In this document: piece after piece, positions 16,361-26,183 of the stretch | Layout of the letters: every line of letters begins with the position of its first letter | Position numbering within the stretch: the first letter of the stretch is position 1 | DNA from: Hyphomicrobium album | GTDB lineage: Bacteria; Pseudomonadota; Alphaproteobacteria; Rhizobiales; Hyphomicrobiaceae | Length of the DNA: 64,000 nucleotides | NCBI RefSeq assembly: GCF_009708035.1 | Contig: NZ_WMBQ01000001.1 | Location: forward strand, 1,488,001 to 1,552,000 | Direction: 5' to 3' | The notes under the pieces: model-generated | What the model was told of the DNA's origin: nothing | Databases searched by the model: none | Seen by the model: only the letters and a program-made list of their open reading frames with translations | Made by a program: the position numbers and the translations under genes

Positions 16361-16531
16361 TCAGAACAGGCCGGAGTAGACGTGCAGAACGTGCATCTCC
16401 CCCTCGACGCGCACCAGTTTGAGCAGATTGAGCCGCACCTCGAAGGGCAGCTTCGGCTCCGCCGAGCATTTTGCCCGCAAATGACGGCCGATGCTGCGCA
16501 TCCAGTAGGGCATTTCGGTTGCTACCTGCAT
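16361..16531 (-). CDS. Possible small protein, 56 residues
   Basis: From the ATG at 16531 the frame encodes a small basic, helical protein with SIGRHLRAKCSAEPKLPFEV followed by RLNLLKLVRVEGE. The order 'IGxxLRA ... EPxLP ... LLKLV' is loosely like the core of NepR anti-sigma factors, but no phyR or ecfG gene is near and the similarity is weak. There is no good ribosome-binding site before 16531; ATG 16513 is another possible start. Treat as tentative. Confidence 0.3.
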   Translation of the reverse strand: MQVATEMPYWMRSIGRHLRAKCSAEPKLPFEVRLNLLKLVRVEGEMHVLHVYSGLF

Positions 16532-16635
16532 GGGTGACCAACTCAGCGAGTGAAGCCTCGGTTCCCGCCGGAACGTCGCACGCGACCTCTTATCTCCTTC
16601 GAGAATTTGGCAAAATCGCGAAGCCAACCGGCCGC

Positions 16636-16677
16636 CAAAAATGCAAACGGCCGCGGGGCGAATGCCACCGCGGCCGT
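16636..16677 (-). terminator. Rho-independent terminator of the small secreted protein gene
   Basis: On the minus strand a 10-bp perfect GC stem (16668-16677 pairing with 16647-16656) with an 11-base loop is followed by a T-rich stretch (TTTGCATTTTTGG). It lies about 35 bases past the stop of the 16712-17005 gene. Confidence 0.65.
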
Positions 16678-16711
16678 CTGAGAGAGAAGCTAGATAGAGA
16701 GGGGGCGAAGC

Positions 16712-17005
16712 TTAGCGATCGCCGCCCGGAATGCCTTCCTGCTCCATCTGGGGCAGGCTCTCGCCGCCGGCGCCCTGACGGTTGGCGTCGAGGTCCTTGG
16801 CGGGCTCGTTGCCGAACTGGTTCTGCTCCTGCTTGACGATCGACTCGTCGGAGCCCTTGGAGGCGCCAGCGTCAACGTCCGGCTTGTCCGAACCGCTGTA
16901 CTGGTTGATCTCTTCCTGCGGGATCGACTCGGCATAAGCCGTGGCGGTGAACAGGCCAACCATGGCCGTAGCAGCGAGAGCAGCGATGATCTTGGTGGTC
17001 GACAT
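16712..17005 (-). CDS. Small secreted acidic protein
   Basis: A 97-residue protein with a strong signal peptide (residues 1-25, ending TATAYAES). The mature chain is acidic, low in complexity and rich in Gln, Gly, Asp and Asn (EEINQYSGSDKPDVDAG, QEQNQFGNEPAKDLDANRQG). GGAG lies upstream of the ATG, and a terminator follows the stop. No cysteines or catalytic motifs are present. It is a plausible periplasmic or extracellular protein of unknown function. Confidence 0.75.
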   Translation of the reverse strand: MSTTKIIAALAATAMVGLFTATAYAESIPQEEINQYSGSDKPDVDAGASKGSDESIVKQEQNQFGNEPAKDLDANRQGAGGESLPQMEQEGIPGGDR

Positions 17006-17277
17006 GACGTTTCAACTCCACAAAAGGATTGCACCTGTGACTTGCGAACGCCTGTCTTCCAAGCGCCCCGAACGTGCCACCGTCCGATGCGCAAAACATA
17101 GGCTTAAACCCCTAAAGTTCCGCTCGCTTGATGCCGACAATTGAAACGAATGCAAACCACGTCGAACGCATTTCGAATGGCATTCGCAACTATGCAGGAA
17201 AGGCCTTATTTTGCGGCGTTGCCGTCACGCGTCCGCACGCACGAGCGCACGCGGAGATGCGCGTCGCAAACGCCTTG

Positions 17278-17620
17278 CTAGGAGCTTAAAAGCGGTAGGA
17301 AAACTCCCGACGGCGTTTTGTACTGCCAGCGCGCATCGACGTAGATGTCGCTCGTCGCGCCGATGGTCGAGATGAACGCGCGGACCGAGCGCTGGCCGGA
17401 TGGTGCCGCCGAGAAAGGCGACCGATGGCGACAGCAGCGCTTCGATGTCGATGTCGGCGCAGCCCGGCTCCGCCTGGAAACCGCTCCATAGTCCTGGCAC
17501 GTCGTGCCACAGCACGCCGATCTTGAGCTCGTCGACGAGCCCGCCGGCGAGCGCCATCCCCGGGTCGAGGAGGACCACGGCGGCGAGCAGCAGCGCGCAC
17601 AGAAGACGGACGGGCGACAT
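17278..17620 (-). pseudogene. Broken acyloxyacyl hydrolase (PagL-like)
   Basis: Starting at ATG 17620, a signal peptide is followed by LKIGVLWHDVPGLWSG and ALLSPSVAFLGGTIRPALG, the start of a PagL-type lipid A 3-O-deacylase barrel. The match then continues in a different frame (about 17380 downward) as FISTIGATSDIYVDARWQYK, which corresponds to the next barrel strands, before stopping at 17278. The C-terminal strands that carry the catalytic His and Ser are absent. So the gene has a frameshift near 17380 and a 3' truncation. PagL enzymes remove an acyl chain from lipid A in the outer membrane; this copy cannot. Confidence 0.7.
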
Positions 17621-17908
17621 GCCCGCAATTTGCCACCGCCGGCCCAGGTCGACGGCTTACGAACTGGTCAGCTTTCCCAATAGCCGGCGAGCGTTGCCGC
17701 GAAGTTGCATGCGCCAAACTTGCATGGCTCAGTTGCCCGGCAAGCCGCCCTTGGGGGCGCCCGCAGAACCCCCATATATGGCCAATGCTTGTAATGCAGC
17801 CTTCGGGTTGAGCAGAAACTCAACCGGTTGCGCTATGCTGCCGCGGCATACCAACTTGCCCGGCTCGCCACAAACGCATAAGAGCCGCCCCTAACCCTAG
17901 AGCGCACC

Positions 17909-18514
17909 TTGCAGAAGAAGCACAAAGAGACCTCCGTGGACCAGTCCGACGATCGCCCCAGCCGCTCGGAAGTCGAGGCTGCCGTGCGCACGATGCTGCG
18001 TTGGACCGGCGACAACCCGGATCGAGACGGCCTGCGCGACACGCCCAAGCGCGTCACCAAGGCGTTCGAGGAGTATTTCCGCGGCTACAACGAGGACCCC
18101 GAGCAGATCCTGTCGACGACCTTCGAGGAGACCGAAGGCTACGACGAGATGATCGTCCTGCGCGGCATCCGCTTTGAGAGCCACTGCGAGCACCACATGG
18201 CGCCGATCATTGGCCGTGCCTGGGTGGCGTACATCCCCAACGGACGCGTTGTCGGCATCTCCAAGCTCGCGCGCATCGTCGAGGTGTACGCGAAGCGGCT
18301 GCAGATCCAGGAGAAGATGACGGCACAGATCGCCAACGCGATTGATACGGTGCTGCAGCCGCAGGGCGTCGGCGTGCTGCTCAAGGCCGAGCACTTCTGC
18401 ATGACGGCGCGCGGCATCATGAAGCCTGGCACCGACCTAGTGACGAGCCGCATGCTCGGTGTGTTCCGCGACAGCCCGGTGACGCGCCAAGAATTCCTGT
18501 CGATCATCGAGTAA
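17909..18514 (+). CDS. folE: GTP cyclohydrolase I
   Basis: A protein of about 201 residues that converts GTP to 7,8-dihydroneopterin triphosphate, the first step of folate and pterin synthesis. Key residues are visible: [14 protein letters not shown] (zinc Cys and catalytic His), [29 protein letters not shown], and the zinc ligand Cys in [11 protein letters not shown]. The first start is TTG at 17909; GTG at 17936 is about as likely, since the first nine residues are not conserved in the family. It is convergent with truA. Confidence 0.95.
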   Translation: MQKKHKETSVDQSDDRPSRSEVEAAVRTMLRWTGDNPDRDGLRDTPKRVTKAFEEYFRGYNEDPEQILSTTFEETEGYDEMIVLRGIRFESHCEHHMAPIIGRAWVAYIPNGRVVGISKLARIVEVYAKRLQIQEKMTAQIANAIDTVLQPQGVGVLLKAEHFCMTARGIMKPGTDLVTSRMLGVFRDSPVTRQEFLSIIE

Positions 18515-18520
18515 TCTAGT

Positions 18521-19303
18521 TCAGTCGTCGTCCGGGGCCACCTCGGTGGTCGCATCGGGCCGGACGTCGTAATCCACGCGCTCGAGATAAAGCCCGCAGG
18601 CGGCGGCGACCGGGCCGCACGCCGTGCGGTCGCGGGCGTCGAGAGCGGCCTTGAGATCGTCCGGCCGCCACTTCCCCTCGCCGACGAGCTTCAGGCTGCC
18701 GACCATGGAGCGCACCTGATTGTGCAGGAAGGACCGCGCCGACGCCTGGATGACGATCTCGTCGGCGTAACGCGAGACGTCGAGCCGATCGAGCGTCCTG
18801 AGCGGCGAGTTCGCCTGGCACTGGGCCGCGCGGAACGTCGTGAAGTCGTGCTTGCCGAGTAGCGCCTGCGCAGCGCGATGCATCGCCTGAGCATCGAGGT
18901 CGACGGGCAGCCACCACACGCGACTGCGTTCGAGCGCCGGCGGCGCACGTCGCGCCAGGATGCGATAGCGGTAGTGGCGCGACGTGGCGCTGTAGCGGGC
19001 GTCGAAGTCGTCGCCGACTTGCGTGCAGTCGATGATCGCCACCGGCGAAGGGCGCAGATGGAAGTTCATCGCCTCGCGGATGCGAAACGGCTCCCACTCC
19101 TTGCCGAGGTCGAAATGCGCGACCTGCCCCAGCGCGTGCACGCCGGCATCGGTGCGGCCGGCGCCGCGCACCGCCGCCGTTTCCCCAGTGAAGCGGAAGA
19201 GCGCATTCTCGAGCTCGCCCTGTACGGTTGCGCCGTCCGCCTGGCGTTGCCAGCCGAGAAACGGGGTGCCGTCGTATTCGATGGTTATGCGATAGCGAGG
19301 CAT
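18521..19303 (-). CDS. truA: tRNA pseudouridine synthase A
   Basis: About 260 residues; makes pseudouridine at tRNA positions 38-40. The catalytic Asp is in the [14 protein letters not shown] motif, and [15 protein letters not shown] and [12 protein letters not shown] are further family signatures. ATG 19303 ([12 protein letters not shown]) is chosen because this is the conserved N-terminus; a longer start at 19345 adds unrelated residues. It belongs to the def-fmt-truA group common in this class, here separated from fmt by a small periplasmic protein gene. Confidence 0.95.
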   Translation of the reverse strand: MPRYRITIEYDGTPFLGWQRQADGATVQGELENALFRFTGETAAVRGAGRTDAGVHALGQVAHFDLGKEWEPFRIREAMNFHLRPSPVAIIDCTQVGDDFDARYSATSRHYRYRILARRAPPALERSRVWWLPVDLDAQAMHRAAQALLGKHDFTTFRAAQCQANSPLRTLDRLDVSRYADEIVIQASARSFLHNQVRSMVGSLKLVGEGKWRPDDLKAALDARDRTACGPVAAACGLYLERVDYDVRPDATTEVAPDDD

Positions 19304-19391
19304 AGGAAATTCTGCATGCCGCACGCCGAGCTGCGTGCCGCCCATCCCTAGCCGCCCAGCGCCGCCGCCTCAAGCCGCGGCGCGGCCGACG

Positions 19392-19643
19392 TCAGCGGTC
19401 GGTGTTGGTCGTGGTAGAGCTGCGGCGCACCGAGGTCCCGGCACCGGCATTGATCTCGAGCGGCGTGGCGCCGTCGGGATTGACGATCAAGTGGGTGGTG
19501 GGGGGCACCGGTCGATAGACGCGCACGCCGTGCTCGATGGTGACGACGGCGCCGTAGTACGGCCGGGTCTCGATGCGTGTCGTCTGCTGGGCAAGTGCTG
19601 CCGAGGCGGAGGCTACTAGCAGAATGACAGCTAAGAAACGCAT
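19392..19643 (-). CDS. Small periplasmic protein between truA and fmt
   Basis: An 83-residue protein with a signal peptide (residues 1-19, ASAALAQ) and a short mature chain with PYYGAVVTIEHGVRVYRP and LIVNPDG. Similar small proteins occur in related bacteria but I know no function. ATG 19643 gives a clean signal peptide, whereas the longer frame to 19721 does not. It is co-directional with fmt and truA. Confidence 0.75.
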   Translation of the reverse strand: MRFLAVILLVASASAALAQQTTRIETRPYYGAVVTIEHGVRVYRPVPPTTHLIVNPDGATPLEINAGAGTSVRRSSTTTNTDR

Positions 19644-19763
19644 CGAACAACTCCGTACAATCATTTGACTACTAACGAATATTAACGAATGAACACCGGG
19701 CGCACAACGGCGCGCGCGCATGTAAGCCGATGATGGCTAAGGGTGCCGGCGCCTGAGCGCCGC

Positions 19764-20693
19764 TTAAAGGCGGGTGCCAGGCGGGATAGGGAAGCCGCGT
19801 AGCACCTCGGCGACCGGCATGGGCTTCTTACCGGCGCGCTGCAGCTCGACGAAGCGAACCGCGCCGGCCCCGCAGGCCACCGTCAACTGGTCGTCGAGCA
19901 CCTCGCCCGGTGCCCCTGCGCCTTCCGCCAGCGACGCGCGCAGCACCTTGATGCGCTCGGACTTGCCCTCCGCCCCCACTTCGAACCAGGCGCCGGGGAA
20001 CGGCGAAAGCCCGCGGATCAGGTTGTGCACCTCGCGCGCGCCCTTGGTGAAGTCTATGCGCGCCTCCGCCTTGTCGATCTTCTTGGCGTAGGTGACGCCC
20101 TCGTCCGGTTGGGGTGTGCAGTCGAGCGTGCCGCGCTCCAGCGCCGACAGCGCCCGCACCATCAACGATGCACCGCGCTGCGCCAGGATATCGTGCATGT
20201 CGCCGTACGTCTGATTGGGTCCGATGGCGACCGGCTCGGCGAGGCACACGGGGCCGGTATCGAGCCCCTGCTCCATGCGCATCACCATCGCCGCCGTCTC
20301 GCTGTCGCCGGACATGATCGGCCGCTGGATCGGCGCCGCGCCGCGCCAGCGCGGCAACTTGGACGGATGGAGGTTGAAGCAGCCGTGCTTAGGAGCGGTG
20401 AGGATCGCGTTGGGCAGCAAGAGCCCGTAGGCGACGACCACGGCGGCGTCGGCTGCGTGGGCGGCGAACACCGCCTGCTCCTCCGCCCCCTTCAAAGAGG
20501 CCGGCGTCAGGACCTCGATGCCGGCAGACCCGGCAAAGACTTGCACCGGCGACTTGCGCTCGGCCATGCCGCGCCCGGCCGCACGCGGCGGCTGTGAATA
20601 GACAGCGACGATCGTGTGCCCCGCGCCGATGACCTCGGCCAGCGTAGGTACGGCAAACGCCGGCGTTCCCATGAAGACGATGCGCAGGGACAT
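19764..20693 (-). CDS. fmt: Methionyl-tRNA formyltransferase
   Basis: A 309-residue enzyme that formylates initiator Met-tRNA using 10-formyltetrahydrofolate. It has the start [15 protein letters not shown], the catalytic segment [20 protein letters not shown] (Asn and His), and [12 protein letters not shown]. The C-terminal tRNA-binding domain includes [12 protein letters not shown]. It lies 42 bases downstream of def, which removes the formyl group later, a classic pairing. Confidence 0.97.
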   Translation of the reverse strand: MSLRIVFMGTPAFAVPTLAEVIGAGHTIVAVYSQPPRAAGRGMAERKSPVQVFAGSAGIEVLTPASLKGAEEQAVFAAHAADAAVVVAYGLLLPNAILTAPKHGCFNLHPSKLPRWRGAAPIQRPIMSGDSETAAMVMRMEQGLDTGPVCLAEPVAIGPNQTYGDMHDILAQRGASLMVRALSALERGTLDCTPQPDEGVTYAKKIDKAEARIDFTKGAREVHNLIRGLSPFPGAWFEVGAEGKSERIKVLRASLAEGAGAPGEVLDDQLTVACGAGAVRFVELQRAGKKPMPVAEVLRGFPIPPGTRL

Positions 20694-20735
20694 GGAGGTA
20701 CCGGCCAGTATTGAAGAGGTGCGCGGCGTGCCGGC

Positions 20736-21248
20736 TCAGGTTGCCGCACGCGCCTGTTTTTTGAACTTGCGCACCACAATGTCGCGCTTCAGCGGAGAAA
20801 GGAAGTCGATGATGAGCTTACCGTCGAGGTGATTGATCTCGTGCTGGATGGCGGTGGCGAGAAGCCCCTCCGCATCCAGCTCCTGCGGCTTCCAGTTGCG
20901 ATCGAGATAGCGAAGCGTCAAGGTCGACGGGCGCTCGATCTCGAGGCGAAAGTCGGGGATCGACAGGCAGCCTTCCTCGTGCTGGCGCATCTCCGATCCG
21001 AGCGCGACGATCTCGGGATTGATGAATACCAGCGGGTTGGGCTGCTCGTTTTCGTCGGCAACGTCGATCACCACGAGACGCCGCGGAATGCCCACCTGCA
21101 CCGCTGCGAGACCGACGCCGGGAGCCGCGTACATCGTCTCCAGCATGTCGTCGGCCAGTTGACGCAACTCGTCGTCGACGCGCTCGACGGGGGTCGACAG
21201 CTTGCGCAGGATGGGGTCCGGAAGGGTGATAATCGACAGCTTGGACAT
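20736..21248 (-). CDS. def: Peptide deformylase
   Basis: A 170-residue metalloenzyme that removes N-formyl groups from new proteins. All three motifs are present: [16 protein letters not shown] (metal Cys) and HEINHLDG (two metal His and catalytic Glu). ATG 21248 gives the normal [16 protein letters not shown] start; the open frame beyond it is Pro/Arg-rich shadow. It is the first gene of the def-fmt-truA group. Confidence 0.97.
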   Translation of the reverse strand: MSKLSIITLPDPILRKLSTPVERVDDELRQLADDMLETMYAAPGVGLAAVQVGIPRRLVVIDVADENEQPNPLVFINPEIVALGSEMRQHEEGCLSIPDFRLEIERPSTLTLRYLDRNWKPQELDAEGLLATAIQHEINHLDGKLIIDFLSPLKRDIVVRKFKKQARAAT

Positions 21249-21333
21249 GCGCCTGAAATAGGGAAGTCCGCCAGGACGGTCAATCACATCGCGGCAGCGC
21301 GCAAAGACGCGGCTTTGAGATGTATGGTCAGTC

Positions 21334-21633
21334 CTACGGAGCTTTCTTGTTGGCGGCGGCGGGGGGCGGCGCGGCGGCCGGCGGGGGGGCGGTGGCGGCA
21401 GCCGGGGGCGTCGGGTCGGTCGCGGCTTCGCCCTGATCGGTACCCTCCGGGGCATCCGTCGGATAATCGACGTTCGGATCGGTTACGCCGTCGGGCGGAT
21501 AGGGGGCGGCGTTGGGATCCTCCGGCTCGGTCGCCATCCCTGAGTCGGCCGGCGGCTCGGCAGCCGTGACGAGCGCGGCTGTCGCGAATGGCAGGAGGCT
21601 GGCCATTGCCAGCACCAGCAATTTGTTGCGCAT
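21334..21633 (-). CDS. Secreted Pro/Ala-rich protein
   Basis: A 99-residue protein with a signal peptide (about residues 1-23, [10 protein letters not shown]). The mature chain is low complexity: an acidic half ([24 protein letters not shown]) and an Ala/Pro tail ([15 protein letters not shown]). It lacks cysteines or known domains. Such tails are often flexible linkers in the periplasm. It is upstream of def on the same strand, 85 bases away. The repetitive GCC/CCG tract makes length variation likely between strains. Confidence 0.6.
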   Translation of the reverse strand: MRNKLLVLAMASLLPFATAALVTAAEPPADSGMATEPEDPNAAPYPPDGVTDPNVDYPTDAPEGTDQGEAATDPTPPAAATAPPPAAAPPPAAANKKAP

Positions 21634-21749
21634 TTTGTCTCTCCTCAAGGACGGCGCCGGGCCACTGACCAGGGCTGAATCAGGGCCGCCGAAACGAGCG
21701 GATTTGAGGCCGAGTCTGCGCCTCTTCGAAGGCGCGTCAATGGAAACTG

Positions 21750-22280
21750 ATGCGCATTTCAAGGAGAACGGCTAACATTTCGGGCGGATCGCAGTTTGGC
21801 CGGGAAATAACAGCCGTGCTTTCGGATGCGTCGCGTCTGATCGTGGGTTGGCAGGAGTGGGTCGCCCTGCCCGAACTGGGCTTGCCGGCGCTCAAGGCCA
21901 AGATCGACACCGGCGCCAAGACCTCGGCCCTGCACACCCATTACATAGAGGCTTACGGAACACCCAAGCACCCGCGGGTCCGTTTCTCCGTCCGTCCAAG
22001 TCCTGATGTCGGCGGGCTTGAAGTGTCGGCCACGTCCGACGTCGTCGACCGGCGCGAGGTCGTCAGCTCGAACGGCGTGCGTGAGCTGCGCTACGTGATC
22101 CTGACACCATTGAGTATCGGCGGCCGGCAGTGGCCGATCGAGATCACGCTCACGAACCGGGAGCACATGACGTATCGCATGCTGATCGGCCGCCAGGCGA
22201 TCCGTTCCGACATGCTCATCGACTGCGCGACGTCGTTTCGCCAGCCGAAGCTCAGCTACCAGCTCTATGCGGGATTCTGA
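21750..22280 (+). CDS. Retropepsin-like (RimB/ATP-dependent zinc protease-like) protein
   Basis: A 176-residue protein with the aspartyl-protease-like motif KIDTGAKTSALH, followed by REVVSSNGVRELRYVI, EITLTNREHMTYRMLIGRQAI. This is the family often found beside RimK-type glutamate ligases and long called putative ATP-dependent zinc protease. No rimK is in the window. The first ATG (21750) is used; GTG 21813 would remove a poorly conserved N-terminal segment. Expected to be cytoplasmic. Confidence 0.85.
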   Translation: MRISRRTANISGGSQFGREITAVLSDASRLIVGWQEWVALPELGLPALKAKIDTGAKTSALHTHYIEAYGTPKHPRVRFSVRPSPDVGGLEVSATSDVVDRREVVSSNGVRELRYVILTPLSIGGRQWPIEITLTNREHMTYRMLIGRQAIRSDMLIDCATSFRQPKLSYQLYAGF

Positions 22281-22286
22281 GGGTCG

Positions 22287-23426
22287 CTATTCGATCCCGA
22301 CGACGCCGAGCATCGTGCGCCTGACGGCGGCGACGCTGTCGAAGCGCTCCGCCTTGCCCCGGCTTGCGCGCGCCATCGCGGGAATGAGGTCGGGGCGCCG
22401 TAAGAAGCTTTCCATCGCCTCGGCCAGCGCCTCGGGATCGCGTGGCGCCACCAGCACGCCATTGACGCGTTCGTCGACGGTGTCGCGGCAGCCGGCGACA
22501 TTCGTCGTGACGATCGGGCGACCGGCGGCGAGCGCCTGCAGCAGCGGTCGCGGCATGCCCTCGGCGCAGCCCGGGTAGACGAAGACATGCGCCTCGGTCA
22601 GCAGTTCGGCGTGATCCTCGGCGAGCCCGACGTATTCGACGTTCGCTTGCAGCGCCAGCTCGGCCATGTCGATCGCCTTGGCGCCTTCGTCCGGAAGCAC
22701 GGCGAGCAGGCAGCGCAGCGCTGGCGCGCGTGCGCGCAGGATCTTGGCCGCCTCGCAGTATTCCTTGATCCCGCGCCGCCAATCGAGGCTGGCGATCATG
22801 AGAAACACGAGACCGTGGCCGAGCGGCGGAAGTTGCAGCACCTGCTGGTGCTCGAGATCGACGCCACCGCCTGACACGACCGTGGCGGACAGTTCGTCAG
22901 GGACGAGGGCCAGCTTCTTGAGCAGTGCCAGGTCGTCGCGATTGTGGAACACGACTTCGTCGGCCGCACGCAGCGCCTGGCCATAGCGCCAGGCGGGCAT
23001 CTCGTCGGCTGCGAGCGGCCCGGTGAAGCGATGCTCGGGCAAGCAGTCAACGATCAGAACGATGCGTCCGACGCCGACGGCCTTCGCCGCCAGCGCGCCG
23101 TAGATCATGGTCTGCGAACCGCACGCGACCACGACATGCGGCGCCCACTCGCCGAGAATTTGTTTCAAGCCGGCGATCGCCTTCCAGTCGGAGAACAGCT
23201 TGAGGCCGCTCGCATCGGGCACGAACGTGGCGTGCTCGGCGCCGAGATCGCTCAAGCTGCGCACTTCCGCACCGCTGAACTCGGGCGCCACGACCAAGAC
23301 CTTGCGACCGCGCGTCAGCGCCTCGCCGATCAAGACGTCGCGCAGTTGCAGAAGCGGCGTTCCCGGAGGACAGACGACCGCGATCCGTTGCACCGCCTCT
23401 ACCGGCACCGTAGCGGGCATCGCCAT
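22287..23426 (-). CDS. GT4-type glycosyltransferase
   Basis: A 379-residue GT-B transferase. The C-terminal donor-binding domain is typical: FLMIASLDWRRGIKEYCEA, then VFVYPGCAEGMPRPLLQALAAGRPIVTTNVAGCRD, where the E-x7-E region contacts the nucleotide sugar. ATG 23426 lies two bases after the stop of the upstream CapD-like gene (TGACATG), so translation is probably coupled. Together they look like part of a surface-polysaccharide pathway. Confidence 0.9.
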   Translation of the reverse strand: MAMPATVPVEAVQRIAVVCPPGTPLLQLRDVLIGEALTRGRKVLVVAPEFSGAEVRSLSDLGAEHATFVPDASGLKLFSDWKAIAGLKQILGEWAPHVVVACGSQTMIYGALAAKAVGVGRIVLIVDCLPEHRFTGPLAADEMPAWRYGQALRAADEVVFHNRDDLALLKKLALVPDELSATVVSGGGVDLEHQQVLQLPPLGHGLVFLMIASLDWRRGIKEYCEAAKILRARAPALRCLLAVLPDEGAKAIDMAELALQANVEYVGLAEDHAELLTEAHVFVYPGCAEGMPRPLLQALAAGRPIVTTNVAGCRDTVDERVNGVLVAPRDPEALAEAMESFLRRPDLIPAMARASRGKAERFDSVAAVRRTMLGVVGIE

Positions 23427-23427
23427 G

Positions 23428-25422
23428 TCAGTGCAGGGTCCGCGACGCCGGCGTCCACACCGCAGGCGATCCGTCCTCGCTCGGTGGCATCGACGCGGTG
23501 GCGCTGTAGCCTTCGACGTTGCGCAGGAGCACGGCGTGCATGGTGTCGAAGTCACGCTCGTTCATCGCCGCCTTGAGGATCTCGAGCTCTCGCGCCAGCT
23601 CGTCGGAAGGCTGGAACGGCTCGTCCGAGCGCCAAATGCGCGGGTGCTCGGTCGCCTTGGTATTGGCGCCGATGAGCAGCTCCTCATAGAGCTTCTCGCC
23701 CGAGCGCAGCCCGGTATACGCGATGGCAATGTCGCCGTCGGGGTGCTCGGCGCTTCGTACCTCGTAGCCCGACAGGCGAACCATCAGCCTCGCCAAATCG
23801 TCGATGCGCACCGGCTCACCCATATCGAGGACGAACACATCGCCGCCTTCGGCCATGGAGCCGGCCTGGATGACGAGCTCTGCCGCCTCGGGAATGGACA
23901 TGAAATAGCGAATGATTTCGGGGTGGGTGACGGTCACGGGGCCGCCGGCGCGAATCTGCCGGCGGAATTTCTGGACAACCGACCCCGAGCTGTCGAGCAC
24001 GTTGCCGAAGCGGACCATGGTGAAGATGGTCGGGCCGCCGTTGGCGGCGGCACCTTGCAGCACCAGCTCGGCCAGCCGCTTGCTCGCCCCCATGATGTTC
24101 GTCGGACGGACTGCCTTGTCGGTGGAGATGAGAACGACCAGCTCAACGCCCGCCGCTTTGGCGCAATCGACCAGAACTGCCGTTCCGAACGTGTTGTTGC
24201 GCAGGCCGTAGATCGGGTTCTGCTCGACGATCGGGACGTGCTTATAGGCCGCCGCGTGGTACACGACCTCGACACCGTTGTTGACGATCGTATCGCGAAG
24301 CTGCTCGGCGTCGAGCACCGACCCGAGAACGCTGACGATCTCCGGACGCGGGATCTCGGGGCGCAACGTCTTTGCCGTCTCCGCGATCTCGTCCTCGATC
24401 TGGTAGAGAGCCGCCTCGGAAATATCGAGCAGCACGATGCGGCGCGGCCCATTCTTCAAGAGCTGCCGCACCAGCTCCGCGCCGATCGAGCCACCGGCTC
24501 CGGTAACGAGGATCGATTTGCCGCGCGTCTTGCGCAGCAGGAGATCGGCGTTGGGGGGAACCTTGTCGCGGCCGAGCAGGTCGTTGACCTCCAGCGGGCG
24601 CAGATCGGTCACGCTCACGCGCCCGGAGGTGATGTCCTCCATGGCCGGCAGCAACATGACCTCGAGCGGGTGACCTTGGAGATCCTTGAGAATGCGACGG
24701 CGCTCGCGGCGCCGCTCATCCGACAGCGCGACCAGAACTTCCTTGACGTGGTGGCGTTCGATCAGCTGCGGGAGCTTGTCGGGGTGATAGACCTTGAGGC
24801 CGCCAATGTACTGGCGCCACATGGACGGCTCGCTGTCGATGAAAGCCACCGCGGCGCGGGAATTTCCCCGCCGCAGCGCCTCGAGCAGCTGCACACCGAG
24901 CTGTCCGGCGCCGTAGATGACCACCGGCGTGCGCTCGACGCTCGCCGGCAGCTCGGCGAGGCGAATGCCGGCGCTCTCGAGGATCATGCCGGCGACCTCG
25001 CGGCTTCCGGCGATAAGCAGCGTCGCGAGAATGCCGTAGCCCAGGACGACCGAGCGCGGAATGCCGTACTGCCCCGACATGAGCACCACCAGCGACCAGA
25101 TCAGCACCGATAGCCAGATGCAGCCGATGATCCGAGTATGGCCCCGGTAGCCGAGGTAGCGGGTGACGAAGCGGTACAGACCCGAAAGGCTGAACGTCGC
25201 CACGGTGATGGCAGGACCGGCCATCAGCACCAACGCCATGAACCAATCGGACGGAAAGTAGGGCGTGTTGTAGCGGATCGAGATCGCGATCCACAGCGAC
25301 AAGCTGAGGAGCAGAAAGTCGATGGCAACGAGGATCAGGCGCTTGTTGAGGCGCGGCAGCTCGAGCAGCCGCGAACGCCACTCAGCCGAAACCGGATGAT
25401 GCGGACGTTCTTCGCTCATCAT
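23428..25422 (-). CDS. Membrane-anchored nucleotide-sugar 4,6-dehydratase/epimerase (CapD/FlaA1-like)
   Basis: A 664-residue protein. About four transmembrane helices occupy residues 28-150, then a first Rossmann segment (VVIYGAGQLGVQLL), then the catalytic SDR domain with GAGGSIGAELVRQ. In place of a classic YxxxK it has the NIMGASKRLAE helix typical of this long group. It generally converts UDP-N-acetylglucosamine into 4-keto-6-deoxy sugars for surface glycans. It is the first gene of a two-gene unit with the GT4 transferase. Confidence 0.9.
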   Translation of the reverse strand: MMSEERPHHPVSAEWRSRLLELPRLNKRLILVAIDFLLLSLSLWIAISIRYNTPYFPSDWFMALVLMAGPAITVATFSLSGLYRFVTRYLGYRGHTRIIGCIWLSVLIWSLVVLMSGQYGIPRSVVLGYGILATLLIAGSREVAGMILESAGIRLAELPASVERTPVVIYGAGQLGVQLLEALRRGNSRAAVAFIDSEPSMWRQYIGGLKVYHPDKLPQLIERHHVKEVLVALSDERRRERRRILKDLQGHPLEVMLLPAMEDITSGRVSVTDLRPLEVNDLLGRDKVPPNADLLLRKTRGKSILVTGAGGSIGAELVRQLLKNGPRRIVLLDISEAALYQIEDEIAETAKTLRPEIPRPEIVSVLGSVLDAEQLRDTIVNNGVEVVYHAAAYKHVPIVEQNPIYGLRNNTFGTAVLVDCAKAAGVELVVLISTDKAVRPTNIMGASKRLAELVLQGAAANGGPTIFTMVRFGNVLDSSGSVVQKFRRQIRAGGPVTVTHPEIIRYFMSIPEAAELVIQAGSMAEGGDVFVLDMGEPVRIDDLARLMVRLSGYEVRSAEHPDGDIAIAYTGLRSGEKLYEELLIGANTKATEHPRIWRSDEPFQPSDELARELEILKAAMNERDFDTMHAVLLRNVEGYSATASMPPSEDGSPAVWTPASRTLH

Positions 25423-25577
25423 GCCCCTAATGCGCTTCTCTGATGACGGGCCGCAATGCGCCCGCCCAACAACCAGCCGTCGAGAGTATCAGAAGGCACA
25501 AGGGTGTATCTCCCGGGCGCCGGTGGCTGCCCAAGATATCACCGCATTTTTGGGCAAGTGTGGGGCAGATGCCTCAC

Positions 25578-26183
25578 CTAGAGGCGCTTGCGTGACTTGA
25601 TTGCCGCAGCGAGCGTGCCCTCATCCAGATAGTCGAGCTCGCCGCCGACCGGGACGCCTTGCGCCAGACGGGTTACGACCACCCCCGTCGGCGCCAGTTG
25701 TTCCGTGAGGTAGTGGGCCGTCGACTGCCCCTCGACGGTGGCATTGAGGGCGAGAACGATCTCCTGCACCTCGCCAGAAGCCGCTCGCTGCACCAGGCCC
25801 GAAATATTGAGCCGGTCCGGGCCGACGCCATCGAGCGGCGACAGATGCCCCCCGAGAACGTGGTAGAGCCCGTTCACGACCCCGGCGCGCTCCAGCGCCC
25901 AAAGATCGCCGATCTCCTCGACAACGACGATCAGCGAGCGGTCGCGACGCGGATCCTCGCACAGGCTGCATGGCGAAACGGTGTCGAGGTTTCCGCACGT
26001 GGGACACTCGACGATCTTCTCTACCGCCTCGGCGAGTGCGCCGGCGAGCGGCACAAGCAGATCGTTGCGCCGTTTGATGAGCGCCAGCGCCGCCTTGCGT
26101 GCCGAACGCGGACCGAGCCCGGGCAGCCGCCCGAGCAACTGCACGATGCGCTCTATTTCAGGTCCAGAGACTTTGCGTGTCAT
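25578..26183 (-). CDS. recR: Recombination mediator protein RecR
   Basis: A 201-residue RecR. A helix-hairpin-helix ([17 protein letters not shown]) is followed by a zinc finger with four Cys ([17 protein letters not shown]) and a Toprim domain ([36 protein letters not shown]). With RecO it loads RecA at gaps. The usual dnaX and ybaB neighbours are not present here; it stands alone between the CapD-like gene and the divergent aldehyde dehydrogenase. Confidence 0.97.
   Translation of the reverse strand: MTRKVSGPEIERIVQLLGRLPGLGPRSARKAALALIKRRNDLLVPLAGALAEAVEKIVECPTCGNLDTVSPCSLCEDPRRDRSLIVVVEEIGDLWALERAGVVNGLYHVLGGHLSPLDGVGPDRLNISGLVQRAASGEVQEIVLALNATVEGQSTAHYLTEQLAPTGVVVTRLAQGVPVGGELDYLDEGTLAAAIKSRKRL

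Noticed and set aside
23107-25113. A 668-residue open frame on the plus strand
   Set aside because: It is antisense to the CapD-like and glycosyltransferase genes, whose proteins have clear catalytic motifs. The plus-strand frame has Arg/Asp/Leu-rich composition typical of GC-rich shadow frames and no domain.
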